From: Marinobacter santoriniensis NKSG1
GTDB lineage: Bacteria > Pseudomonadota > Gammaproteobacteria > Pseudomonadales > Oleiphilaceae
NCBI RefSeq assembly: GCF_000347775.1
Contig: NZ_APAT01000015.1
Location: forward strand, 1-64,000
Length of the DNA: 64,000 nucleotides
Direction of reading: 5' to 3'
Made by a program: the position numbers and the translations under genes. The notes beneath the pieces are model-generated. The model did not search any database. It saw nothing but the letters and a program-made list of their open reading frames with translations, and was not told the origin of the DNA. Positions 8,384-16,219 of this stretch are shown here, piece by piece (within the stretch, counting starts at the first letter, position 1; each line of letters begins with the position of its first letter).

Positions 8384-9256
8384 ATGAGCACACTTGAGCG
8401 CAAACCAGAACAACCGTGCGACATTTCCACCGGTTGTGACGCTATCCAACTGACTATCAAACCTCGGGACAAAGACCTCGGAGGATTTTCTGTGCGCCGA
8501 ACACTCCCAACTGCGCGCCTGAAAATGGTTGGTCCCTGGATATTTTTCGACCACATGGGGCCTGCAGAGTTCGAGCCCGGAGACGGCATCAATGTTCGCC
8601 CTCACCCGCACATTAACCTGGCCACGGTGACCTATCTCTTTGAAGGCGAAATCCTGCACCGGGACTCGCTCGGTAGTTTCCAGGCCATTCGTCCTGGGGA
8701 TGTGAATCTCATGGTAGCTGGTAAGGGTATCGTTCATTCCGAACGTGAGCGACCGGAAATCACAGCTGAACATCATAGGCTTCATGGGCTCCAGCTCTGG
8801 CTAGCACTACCGGAGGAAGACGAAGAAATGGAGCCCGCCTTTTTTCATTATCGCGCCGATGATATACCTCAGGTTGACGTTAACGGCGTGCCGGTCCGGA
8901 CTTTTGCAAAGACACTGTACGTGGAAGCGCGGCTCAAAACAGGACAAACCCTGGCGATACCTGACGACGATGAACGCGCCATATATGTCGTGGAGGGAAA
9001 AATTCAAGCACGAGGTACACCTCTGCCGGCGCACTCAATGGCGGTGCTTAACCGTGAGGAAGGTGTGACTATTGAAGCGCACGAGGACTCTCTGATTGCG
9101 GTGATCGGCGGAGAACCACTTGGCAAACGGTTTATCGAGTGGAATTTCGTTTCAAGTAGAAAAGACCGGATCGACCAGGCAAAAACCGACTGGAAGAATC
9201 GGTCGTTTCCTCTGGTTCCGGGTGACACTGATGAGTTTATTCCGATGCCGGGGTAA
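8384..9256 (+). CDS. Pirin family protein
   Basis: This 290-residue bicupin carries the pirin signature: the metal site RPHPHINLATVTYLFEGEILHRDS (histidines in the first cupin), followed by GKGIVHSERE with the fourth ligand. A C-terminal cupin (about 165-280) follows. Some pirins act as quercetinases, others as regulators; the role here is unknown. The ATG at 8384 is preferred over the ATG at 8375 because AAGG (8371-8374) lies nine bases ahead of it but abuts the earlier codon. It is the second gene of the hydrolase-pirin pair, and its stop is only 11 bp from the convergent lipoprotein gene. Confidence 0.9.
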   Translation: MSTLERKPEQPCDISTGCDAIQLTIKPRDKDLGGFSVRRTLPTARLKMVGPWIFFDHMGPAEFEPGDGINVRPHPHINLATVTYLFEGEILHRDSLGSFQAIRPGDVNLMVAGKGIVHSERERPEITAEHHRLHGLQLWLALPEEDEEMEPAFFHYRADDIPQVDVNGVPVRTFAKTLYVEARLKTGQTLAIPDDDERAIYVVEGKIQARGTPLPAHSMAVLNREEGVTIEAHEDSLIAVIGGEPLGKRFIEWNFVSSRKDRIDQAKTDWKNRSFPLVPGDTDEFIPMPG

Positions 9257-9267
9257 ACACGCCAGCA

Positions 9268-10629
9268 TCATAATGACTCTATGCCACTCCTGATCAATGA
9301 AAAATCGATCCCGTAAATACCGGCCGTGCTACTGCCATTCGGGATCGCTTCAAAATACACCTGATTTCTGCCCACTGAAAAAATGCTCACAGTGTTGAAA
9401 CCAGTTCCGGAGCCATCATCGAGCGTCAGTACATCAGTCCAGGACGCGCCGAAATCCCTGGACACCTCGAGAATGCCAACAGAATCGATTTCATTGAACC
9501 GGACCACGTAATCGTCGACCCAGAATGTTCGACCAAGCGTTACCTGGCTGTTTGGGGTCCAGTTAACCCCACCGTCGACACTCAGACTTCCATCTACAAA
9601 CAGTTGATTGGAATTCAGGGGGTTCAAGGCGATGCCGTCACCAATGGTTCCGCCAGTTGGCGCGAGTCCGTCGATCAACGAGTAGTACGACCACCCACCA
9701 TCGAAGGATTTTACGAATTCGTTGTTGGTCGCTGTGCTGGCGTAGATAATGTTCGGATTGGATGGGGAAACTTCTATGTGTTGAAACTGGGCCTTTTCGA
9801 CCACCCCAGTATCTGTCTCTGAAAATAACAGGAACGACGTGCGGTCAAATGGGTTGAGCAAATAAATACCGGCACCCGAAATGGCTGAGCTTACCATGTA
9901 TATGCCCCACTCTGCGGTAAAGGCCGCCCCATCATTGAATGCCACCAGATTACCGGAGGCATCCCTAACCCCGCCAGTCGACCAGTTCTCACCCGCATCC
10001 ATAGAGATCACAAAGAAGTCCTCGACTCCCACAATGACGAGATCAGGGTCGCCGGAACCGACCGAAATGAAGGGCACCTTCCCTTTTGCCAATCTTTCCC
10101 AGCTCGCTCCCCAGTTTTGAGATCTCCACAGGCCATTCAACTGGTCTCCGATCGTTTTCTCGGCAGTGCTTGCGAATAACAATCCCGGCTCACCGGCAGC
10201 CCTGAGTTCGGTGATGACGCCTGCCGGAGGAGTGCCAATCGGATAAGCGGTGCGTGCCAGCTCGAAGTTTGCCTGCAACGCGTAGTCGTGATCTACCGTC
10301 AGTTCGAAATCGGGACGCTCTGAGATGACGTGACCGTCTCCGTCTGTCCAGTTGACGAAAACATAATGGGGCGTGGTTTGAGCGGTCAGGGATGCTTTCT
10401 GGCCGTCTTTATACTGGCCCCCGCCACTATAGGTTCCAGCGTTTTCAGGTTCAGCATATAAGGCAACAGTATGGGGAGCGGTCTCGAGGGCCTTGTTGGC
10501 AGATGCGTTTTCGTCATCCGATCCGCTGTTTCCCTCACCACCACAAGCGGCCACTAAAAACGCGAAACTCAGGGTAATAATGAGCGTTTTGAACGTGTTA
10601 AATGCGTGACGGAAGGGAAATGCGTCCAT
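9268..10629 (-). CDS. Lipoprotein with InlB-like repeat and BNR/sortilin-type repeats
   Basis: This 453-residue protein begins with a type II signal peptide whose lipobox is LVAAC, followed by a Gly/Ser/Asp/Glu-rich linker. About residues 55-125 form a divergent InlB B-repeat-like module (TVALYAEPENAG..., ending ALQANFE). The rest contains several BNR/sortilin-like repeats with aspartate-box patterns such as LWRSQNWGASWERL, ISMDAGENWSTG, KSFDGGWSYY and VSRDFGASWTDV, which predicts a beta-propeller. It should sit on the outer membrane or in the periplasm. The ribosome site GGAGAG is eight bases before the ATG. No enzymatic residue can be named; carbohydrate or surface binding is possible. It is a single gene with a 249-bp upstream gap. 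Confidence 0.75.
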   Translation of the reverse strand: MDAFPFRHAFNTFKTLIITLSFAFLVAACGGEGNSGSDDENASANKALETAPHTVALYAEPENAGTYSGGGQYKDGQKASLTAQTTPHYVFVNWTDGDGHVISERPDFELTVDHDYALQANFELARTAYPIGTPPAGVITELRAAGEPGLLFASTAEKTIGDQLNGLWRSQNWGASWERLAKGKVPFISVGSGDPDLVIVGVEDFFVISMDAGENWSTGGVRDASGNLVAFNDGAAFTAEWGIYMVSSAISGAGIYLLNPFDRTSFLLFSETDTGVVEKAQFQHIEVSPSNPNIIYASTATNNEFVKSFDGGWSYYSLIDGLAPTGGTIGDGIALNPLNSNQLFVDGSLSVDGGVNWTPNSQVTLGRTFWVDDYVVRFNEIDSVGILEVSRDFGASWTDVLTLDDGSGTGFNTVSIFSVGRNQVYFEAIPNGSSTAGIYGIDFSLIRSGIESL

Positions 10630-10878
10630 TCGGTAACTCTCCGTTTTACTGACTTTTATCGGATTTTCGCGATCAAAAACGAAGAGAAATCTAATTCAAC
10701 CTATCGTGAAATGCGACAAACCTTGGCGGAAAACGCCCAAAAAAATGAATGTCAATTCGTATTTTGTGGACGAATTCTTAATCCTTCCTTCAAATACCTC
10801 ATCGCTGCGACCAGGAGCAGGCTCGGCGAAACAGGCTCCTGCCCTGCACCGCTGAACCTGCCATTTCGTTCAGATGAT
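10630..10878. promoter_or_regulatory. Gap upstream of the lipoprotein gene
   Basis: These 249 bases are AT-richer than their flanks and contain the lipoprotein gene's leader. No gene, hairpin terminator or recognisable operator was found. Confidence 0.4.
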
Positions 10879-11745
10879 TCAAACCAGCGGCAAACATACG
10901 TCCGTCACCAGTTCATGCTCTGGCGTGTCCGGAATCAGGTTGTGGTAATGAAAGAACAATGGAAAATCCCGCAGTTCCTCCCCGCTTTCTGGTAACCACA
11001 GCCGGTAAAGGTAATAAGCCGGCTCGCCGATGCTGTCGTGAGATCCGAGATGGCGAATCACTGCGCAACGTCCGGCCGGAATCACCTTGTTGACGATGCC
11101 CTGATCGTTTTCTGGAACCGGTTGTTTGACGGACCCGCAAATATCGAAACGGAACGCTTCTGGCGACGTGGTTGCCGGGTCGTCGTAGGCCAGACCAAAG
11201 GTCTCGCTGGTCTTGACCGGTGAAAGGCCGGTACGTTTACGCCAGTCGATGAACCGCTTGGCTGATTCATTGACCAGTGCGGGCGATCCCCGATGCTCAA
11301 GCACCGCAACGGCTGTTTCCGGGAAATCAATAATTTCTACATTCATTGGCTCTATCCGCTCTCTTGGAGGTAGTTGATAACGTTCGTGCCACGGCTGCCA
11401 CGCCGGAGCTTTTCTGAATTGAGAGGGTGTGTGGCCAAAGGTGCTCTTGAACGCCCGGGAAAAGGACTCCGGGTTCCCAAAGCCCGCTTCCAGGGCGATA
11501 TCGATGATCGGGGTCGCATCCTCAAACGCCAGGCGGTATGACGCCCGGCGCAGTCGCATTAGCTGGATATAACGTGTCACGCTGATACCCGCGTATTGCG
11601 AGAACTGCCTGTGAAAGTGGAACTTCGAGAAATTCGCCACTTCGCTCAGTCGATCCAGGGACAGATCCCCGGACAGATGCTTGTCGATGTAGGCGAAAAC
11701 CCGCTCGAATCGCCGGGCATACGCCGCTGCCTTTGTGTCATTCAC
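10879..11745 (-). CDS. AraC-family regulator with GyrI-like effector-binding domain
   Basis: This 288-residue protein has an N-terminal AraC/XylS DNA-binding domain with two helix-turn-helix units (about residues 10-110; LSLDRLSEVANFSKFHFHRQF and IDIALEAGFGNPESFSRAFK). A GyrI/Rob-like effector-binding domain follows (about 130-288). This architecture is known from Rob and related regulators of multidrug or stress response, where the second domain binds hydrophobic ligands. Translation starts at a GTG at 11745, eight bases after GAGGAGG. No obvious target gene lies beside it; the qmcA-like gene starts 128 bp away on the opposite strand and could share control, but this is not shown. Confidence 0.9.
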   Translation of the reverse strand: MNDTKAAAYARRFERVFAYIDKHLSGDLSLDRLSEVANFSKFHFHRQFSQYAGISVTRYIQLMRLRRASYRLAFEDATPIIDIALEAGFGNPESFSRAFKSTFGHTPSQFRKAPAWQPWHERYQLPPRERIEPMNVEIIDFPETAVAVLEHRGSPALVNESAKRFIDWRKRTGLSPVKTSETFGLAYDDPATTSPEAFRFDICGSVKQPVPENDQGIVNKVIPAGRCAVIRHLGSHDSIGEPAYYLYRLWLPESGEELRDFPLFFHYHNLIPDTPEHELVTDVCLPLV

Positions 11746-11873
11746 TGGTACACCTCCTCAACGGCAGCCACTATGCCCCAGGGATGTTGTGCGATCCTGA
11801 CTGAAATTGCTCAGTGGGCAGTATGCGTAGATAATCCCTCCACCAAAACCTAAATCAGGGAAAGCTGGATTTT

Positions 11874-12827
11874 ATGGATATTGTTCTGATCGTTTCGGGC
11901 GTAATCGCCCTCCTCGTTGTTGTGACTCTCGCCAAAGCGGTTCGGATTGTGCCTCAGGCGGAAGTACAGGTTATTGAAAGGCTGGGTCGTTTCCACCGGG
12001 TCCTGAATGGGGGGCTTAACGTCATCGTTCCCTTCGTCGACCAGGTTCGCCAGACTTTCAGCACTCAGGAACAGGTTATCGACATACCTTCACAACAAGT
12101 TATCACCTCTGACAATGTTCAGATAACGATTGACGGTGTTGTGTTTCTGCGGATCAACGATGCCAAACTCGCCACTTACGAGATCAATGATCTCAAATAC
12201 GCCGTCGCCCAGCTGGCCCAGACAACGCTGAGGTCTGAGATCGGCAAGATGGAGCTGGATAATACATTGTCCAGTCGTGAGGAAATGAACGCCGCCCTGC
12301 TCCTGGCTCTGGATAACGCATCCGGGGGTTGGGGTGCCAAGGTAACCAGGGTTGAGATCAGTGACATCTCGGTACCCGAAAATGTGCAGCGGGCCATGGA
12401 GCTCCAGCTTCAGGCAACCCGCGAGCGCCGCGCAATCGAGCAGAAGGCGGAAGCCGACAAGAACGCTACCATCGCCAAAGCCGAAGGCGACAAGGAGCGG
12501 GCCTATCGGGAAGCCGAAGCGCTGGAGCGGACTGCAGAGGCGAGGAAGAAAGAGCAGGTTCTGATGGCCGAGGCGGCAAAGGCCGAGGAAGTGCTGAAAG
12601 CCGAGGGGCAGAAGCAGGCCATTGAACTGGTGGCCGCGGGTCTCCGGGACAACCCCGACGCCGGCGAATACCTCCTGGCCCAGGACCGTATCGCAGCCTG
12701 GACAGGTATTGCCGCCAGTGATAGCCAGAACAAGATCGTTGTGCCCTACGAAGCCAGCGACCTGCTCGGCTCCCTCGCAATGGCCCGGGAGTTCCTGGGT
12801 AAGAAGACGGAAACCGCCACTCGCTGA
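11874..12827 (+). CDS. qmcA: SPFH/band 7 membrane protein, QmcA-like
   Basis: This 317-residue protein has one N-terminal membrane helix (about residues 3-22), a band 7/SPFH domain (about 23-190, with IVPQAEVQVIERLGRF and VIDIPSQQVITSDNV) and a long charged coiled coil rich in Ala/Glu/Lys (about 190-260). These are hallmarks of QmcA and stomatin-like proteins that oligomerise in the inner membrane and affect membrane-protein quality control. The nfeD gene follows after about 50 bp on the same strand, the usual SPFH-NfeD partnership. The family is well recognised, whereas the precise client is not. Confidence 0.92.
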   Translation: MDIVLIVSGVIALLVVVTLAKAVRIVPQAEVQVIERLGRFHRVLNGGLNVIVPFVDQVRQTFSTQEQVIDIPSQQVITSDNVQITIDGVVFLRINDAKLATYEINDLKYAVAQLAQTTLRSEIGKMELDNTLSSREEMNAALLLALDNASGGWGAKVTRVEISDISVPENVQRAMELQLQATRERRAIEQKAEADKNATIAKAEGDKERAYREAEALERTAEARKKEQVLMAEAAKAEEVLKAEGQKQAIELVAAGLRDNPDAGEYLLAQDRIAAWTGIAASDSQNKIVVPYEASDLLGSLAMAREFLGKKTETATR

Positions 12828-12838
12828 AACAGGGAGAA

Positions 12839-12856
12839 GCCTCGTGCAAACGAGGC
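12839..12856 (+). other. Intercistronic hairpin between qmcA and nfeD
   Basis: A perfect seven-base stem, GCCTCGT and ACGAGGC, with loop GCAA lies between the two genes. There is no T-tract, so it is not a standard terminator. The GNRA-type loop (GCAA) makes it a stable RNA tetraloop that could tune mRNA stability or the level of nfeD relative to qmcA. Confidence 0.5.
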
Positions 12857-12880
12857 TGTGAAAAAATGATGGAGTTATCC

Positions 12881-13309
12881 ATGTCGTGGTGGCTTCTGGT
12901 CACTCTGGGCATCGCACTGGTAATTGCCGAAGTATTCATCGGCGCGTTCATTGTTCTGTGGTTCGGCTTTGGGGCCGTGATTGCGGGGCTTTTGACCTTA
13001 TTGATCCCAGACCTCAACGCGGGCATCCAGTTGTTGCTGGCAGCCTTGATCGGGGCCGTCCTGCTGTATTTTTTCCGAGACCGGTGCATCGCTGGAGAAA
13101 ACGCCTCGCAAGAGGCACTCCATACATTTTCCCGGACGACCGGTGAGCTGCATGTCACCGAAACCGGTGTTCTGACCGTGTTTGCCAACGGAACATTTTG
13201 GCAGATTGGTAACCCCGACGATATTGCTCCACAACACCGTACTCCCGGCACCACTCTGGAAATCCGGGAATTCCGGAACAACAAGGCTTATGTAAGCATC
13301 TCCGGGTGA
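12881..13309 (+). CDS. NfeD family protein
   Basis: This 142-residue short-form NfeD protein has two to three membrane helices (about residues 3-70) and a C-terminal OB-fold domain (about 85-142, including GVLTVFANGTFWQIGN). It lacks the ClpP-like protease domain of long NfeD proteins. NfeD proteins act with SPFH scaffolds, here the QmcA-like protein upstream. The ATG at 12881 is favoured because GGAG lies seven bases before it; an ATG at 12866 in the same frame has no good ribosome site. Confidence 0.9.
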   Translation: MSWWLLVTLGIALVIAEVFIGAFIVLWFGFGAVIAGLLTLLIPDLNAGIQLLLAALIGAVLLYFFRDRCIAGENASQEALHTFSRTTGELHVTETGVLTVFANGTFWQIGNPDDIAPQHRTPGTTLEIREFRNNKAYVSISG

Positions 13310-13455
13310 CTACGCCTGACTCTACCGGAGAACAGTCTTGGTCATTTTAGATAGGATAATGACATTTTAGATCGCAAAACAATCTATATCCCGATGTAAC
13401 CAATTCCCCTTTTGGCGTGTCTAAGAACCGGAAGGAACCGAAAGGGGGGCCCACC

Positions 13456-13710
13456 ATGAAACGAAAAACAGCCAGTCTGGGATCGTTAGCCGCTTTCCTG
13501 GTGTTGTTGGGGTATGGCAGTGGCGTTTGCGCCCAGCAATACATTGCCGAACAGATCCTGGAAGAGAGTCTGAAGCGGCAGCAAGAGGAAAAAGCGAAAA
13601 AACCTCAGCCAGTCAAAGAGATACCGGCTAAAGGTGAGAAAGACTCGATGATGCTCGATCCGCGCGTAACGCCGGAGTACTGGGGTATCAAGGCAGCCAC
13701 AATCATTTGA
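13456..13710 (+). CDS. Small exported protein of unknown function
   Basis: This 84-residue protein has a signal peptide (MKRKTASLGSLAAFLVLL... ending around CAQQ), a highly charged helix (EESLKRQQEEKAKKPQP) and the tail DPRVTPEYWGIKAATII. A strong purine-rich ribosome site (AAAGGGGGG, about 13441-13449) precedes the ATG at 13456; an upstream GTG in frame (13417) would destroy the signal peptide. It stands alone, followed by a hairpin. I do not recognise a family. It should be periplasmic or lipid-associated; the single cysteine near the cleavage region does not sit in a convincing lipobox. Confidence 0.7.
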   Translation: MKRKTASLGSLAAFLVLLGYGSGVCAQQYIAEQILEESLKRQQEEKAKKPQPVKEIPAKGEKDSMMLDPRVTPEYWGIKAATII

Positions 13711-13715
13711 AATTC

Positions 13716-13740
13716 GCCGGGCGGTGCCCGGCCCTTTCCC
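13716..13740 (+). terminator. Probable intrinsic terminator
   Basis: The arms GCCGGGC (13716-13722) and GCCCGGC (13726-13732) form a perfect seven-base stem with a three-base loop, followed by a short pyrimidine tract CCTTTCCC. The position six bases after the stop of the small exported protein fits a terminator, although the T-run is weak. Confidence 0.6.
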
Positions 13741-13842
13741 GCATCCTGTTTCCAGCCTGGTTGATCAAAACCAATCTTACTCGTTGCAAAGTCATTGATC
13801 TTTTACTAGTTTTGGTTCAAAACCTGCCCCAGTGAGATACAC

Positions 13843-14235
13843 ATGCTCTTATCCATTCTGGCCGTCTCTGGCGGTGCTGCCTGTGGCGCTTTGCTTCGGT
13901 GGTTCCTGGGTATCCAGCTGAACGCGCTGTTTCCGAATATTCCACCGGGCACATTGGTTGCGAACCTGGTGGGCGGATACCTGATCGGTCTGTCGATTAT
14001 GGTGTTTTCGCATTTCACCAATCTGGCGCCGGAATGGCGCCTGTTCGTGATTACCGGATTCATGGGCGCCCTGACCACATTTTCGACATTCTCCGCAGAG
14101 ATAGTCAGCCTGCTGCAATCCGGACGATTCTGGTGGGCATTGGGGGGTATTGCGGTTCATGTGGGTGGTTCGCTGGCCATGACACTCGCAGGAATGGGTA
14201 CGTTCGTTTTTGTTCGATGGCTACAGGCGGGGTAA
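13843..14235 (+). CDS. crcB: Fluoride ion channel CrcB/FluC
   Basis: This 130-residue protein has four membrane helices and the FluC signatures: NLVGGYLIG with the conserved Asn, and [15 protein letters not shown] with the conserved Thr-Phe-Ser-Thr track. FluC proteins form dual-topology dimers that export fluoride passively. The DUF190 gene follows after six bases and is probably co-translated. The upstream 130 bp do not show the fluoride riboswitch pattern, so control by fluoride is not visible from sequence. Confidence 0.95.
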   Translation: MLLSILAVSGGAACGALLRWFLGIQLNALFPNIPPGTLVANLVGGYLIGLSIMVFSHFTNLAPEWRLFVITGFMGALTTFSTFSAEIVSLLQSGRFWWALGGIAVHVGGSLAMTLAGMGTFVFVRWLQAG

Positions 14236-14241
14236 ACGACC

Positions 14242-14556
14242 ATGGAAAAAGGCTACGAAATTCTCTTCATAACGCCCCAGAATCGTCGACACGAGGGCAA
14301 ACTGGTCAGCAAGCTGATCGTTGATATGGCGAAGGACCACGGAGTCCAGCGTGTCACCACGCGGATGGACAGCGAGGGACAGGGCCTCTCCGGTCACCTT
14401 CACTCGGCCCATTTCTTTGAACTGGCCGACCAGCCCATGGAGATCATGTTTGTCGTGAACCAACACATTGGCGACAAACTGATTGAGGCAGTGCGGTCAG
14501 CCGGAATACATGTGTTCTGCGTTCGCAAAGAGGTGGAGTTCGGAGATCTCCCGTAA
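14242..14556 (+). CDS. DUF190 family protein (CrcB companion)
   Basis: This 104-residue protein matches the DUF190 family: a small ferredoxin-like, PII-resembling fold with GKLVSKLIVDMAKDHGVQRVTTRMD and a closing HVFCVRKEVEFGD. DUF190 genes are commonly found next to crcB, as here (six-base gap), and are thought to help control fluoride export. The biochemical role is not established. The gene ends about 68 bp before the glycosyltransferase gene on the same strand. Confidence 0.85.
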   Translation: MEKGYEILFITPQNRRHEGKLVSKLIVDMAKDHGVQRVTTRMDSEGQGLSGHLHSAHFFELADQPMEIMFVVNQHIGDKLIEAVRSAGIHVFCVRKEVEFGDLP

Positions 14557-14623
14557 CGGGACTGCCATACTTCATTGATAGAAGAGACCTTCCATAAAAT
14601 GCAGGATGCCGGGAGGGTAAAAC

Positions 14624-16219
14624 GTGTCTGGAAAAACGCCGGTTGCCTGGTACACAGCCAGTCTCCTTCTCCTTGCCGGATTGGGGAGCGTGATTCTTCG
14701 CCAACCCTTTCCGATTGATGAAACCCGATATCTCTCCGTTGCATGGGAAATGTGGCACAACGGGGATTTCATCCTGCCGACGCTGAATGGCGAGCCCTAC
14801 TCCCATAAACCCCCTCTTCTTTTCTGGCTCATGCACACTGGATGGGCGGTTTTTGGCGTGAATGACTATTCCCCAAGGCTGATTTCACTGCTTGCGGCGT
14901 TGGCTGCCCTGCCGTTGGTTTCTGCCATCGCCCGCTTTTTCTGGCCGGAACGCCCGGCAATACGCTCAGTCGCTCCGTTGGTACTTGCCAGCTTTCTGGC
15001 GTGGTTGCTGTATTCAACCACCATCATGTTCGACATCGTCCTCGGTTTCTTTGCCCTGGCCGCGGTTGTGTCTGCCCTGAAAGCCTATCCGCATGCCTCT
15101 CTCCGCTGGTTCGCACTTTGTGGGGTGATGCTGGGTGGCGGCATGTTGACCAAGGGTCCGGTGATTCTCCTCGATGTACTGCCCATCCTGGTTTTGGTGC
15201 CTTTGTGGCGCCCGGATTCCGACGGCTTCCGGATCGGCCGCTGGTATGCCGGCATCCTGGTTGCGGTCATTCTCAGTGCCTTGATCATGTTGGCGTGGGT
15301 GTACCCCGCGATACAACGGGGCGGCCCCGATTTTGAAAACGCACTGATCTGGAAGCAGACTGCCGGCCGAATGGTGGAGTCATTCGCCCACGCCCGCCCA
15401 TGGTACTGGTATCTGATGCTGCTCCCGATCCTGCTTCTTCCCTGGGGCATTATGGTCTGGGAAAAAGCCTGGCGGGGACGGGTCTGGCGCGACGCGGGGG
15501 AGCGGTTTTGCGCGCTCTGGTTCGGCGTCACCTTGCTGGCCTTTTCCCTGATCAGCGGCAAACAGATTCATTACCTCATTCCGGTCCTGCCGGCTGTCGC
15601 GCTCTGGCTGGCCCGACGGTTCGAGGAGCGCCCGGTCCGGCGGATCAGCCTCATTGTGTTGGGCAGCCTGTCCCTGTTGATCGGAATTGCTCTGATGCTG
15701 GCTCCGGAGTGGTGTCAGCTGAGCGGGTCCTATCCGGCCTGTGAAGACACACCGCGCCTGGGCGGGTTGCTTCCGCTGGCATTGGGGCTGGCACTTCTGA
15801 TGCGCTCGGGCGCGAGCGAGGTTGAACGCCTGTGTCTGATTGCCGTCTTTCCTTTGGCTCTGCTTATCGGCGTTCTCGTTAACTTTATCGGTCTTTCCCA
15901 ACGCCAGGATGTTCGCCCCATCGCGATGGAGATCCGGGCATTGCAGGACCAGGGAATCACGGTGGTGAATGTCGACAAGTACCACAATCAGTATCAGTTT
16001 GCCGGCAGGCTCGAGCATCCGCTCAAAGTCTTGCGGGGCGATGAACTCCGGCGGTGGGCGCCCAACCATCGCGGGGCCGTCCTGATTGTCTACCAGGATC
16101 GCAACGAGACGTCTCTGGGCGATGTGGCAAAGGCCGTCTACCCATATCGGGGCGAACAGGCACTGATCGTGTCGGTTGACGATTGGCTAAGATACAAACG
16201 TTCAGGCGCCGGGCAGTGA
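14624..16219 (+). CDS. ArnT/PMT-like glycosyltransferase (GT39/GT83 type)
   Basis: This 531-residue integral membrane protein has about twelve hydrophobic segments and the first periplasmic loop motif PIDETRYLSVAWEMW, with the Asp-Glu pair typical of ArnT and protein mannosyltransferases. A second signature, YSHKPPLLFWLMH, follows. Such enzymes move a sugar from an undecaprenyl-phosphate carrier to lipid A or another acceptor on the periplasmic face. A GTG start at 14624 is supported by GGGAGG about eight bases earlier. No other arn genes are nearby, so aminoarabinose is not implied; the sugar is unknown. The 3' end overlaps the convergent kinase gene by 18 bp. Confidence 0.85.
   Translation: MSGKTPVAWYTASLLLLAGLGSVILRQPFPIDETRYLSVAWEMWHNGDFILPTLNGEPYSHKPPLLFWLMHTGWAVFGVNDYSPRLISLLAALAALPLVSAIARFFWPERPAIRSVAPLVLASFLAWLLYSTTIMFDIVLGFFALAAVVSALKAYPHASLRWFALCGVMLGGGMLTKGPVILLDVLPILVLVPLWRPDSDGFRIGRWYAGILVAVILSALIMLAWVYPAIQRGGPDFENALIWKQTAGRMVESFAHARPWYWYLMLLPILLLPWGIMVWEKAWRGRVWRDAGERFCALWFGVTLLAFSLISGKQIHYLIPVLPAVALWLARRFEERPVRRISLIVLGSLSLLIGIALMLAPEWCQLSGSYPACEDTPRLGGLLPLALGLALLMRSGASEVERLCLIAVFPLALLIGVLVNFIGLSQRQDVRPIAMEIRALQDQGITVVNVDKYHNQYQFAGRLEHPLKVLRGDELRRWAPNHRGAVLIVYQDRNETSLGDVAKAVYPYRGEQALIVSVDDWLRYKRSGAGQ

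Noticed and set aside
13711-13842. Possible fluoride riboswitch ahead of crcB
   Set aside because: The characteristic aptamer pattern (GGUGAUGG-type core) is not visible; only a terminator hairpin of the preceding gene is seen.
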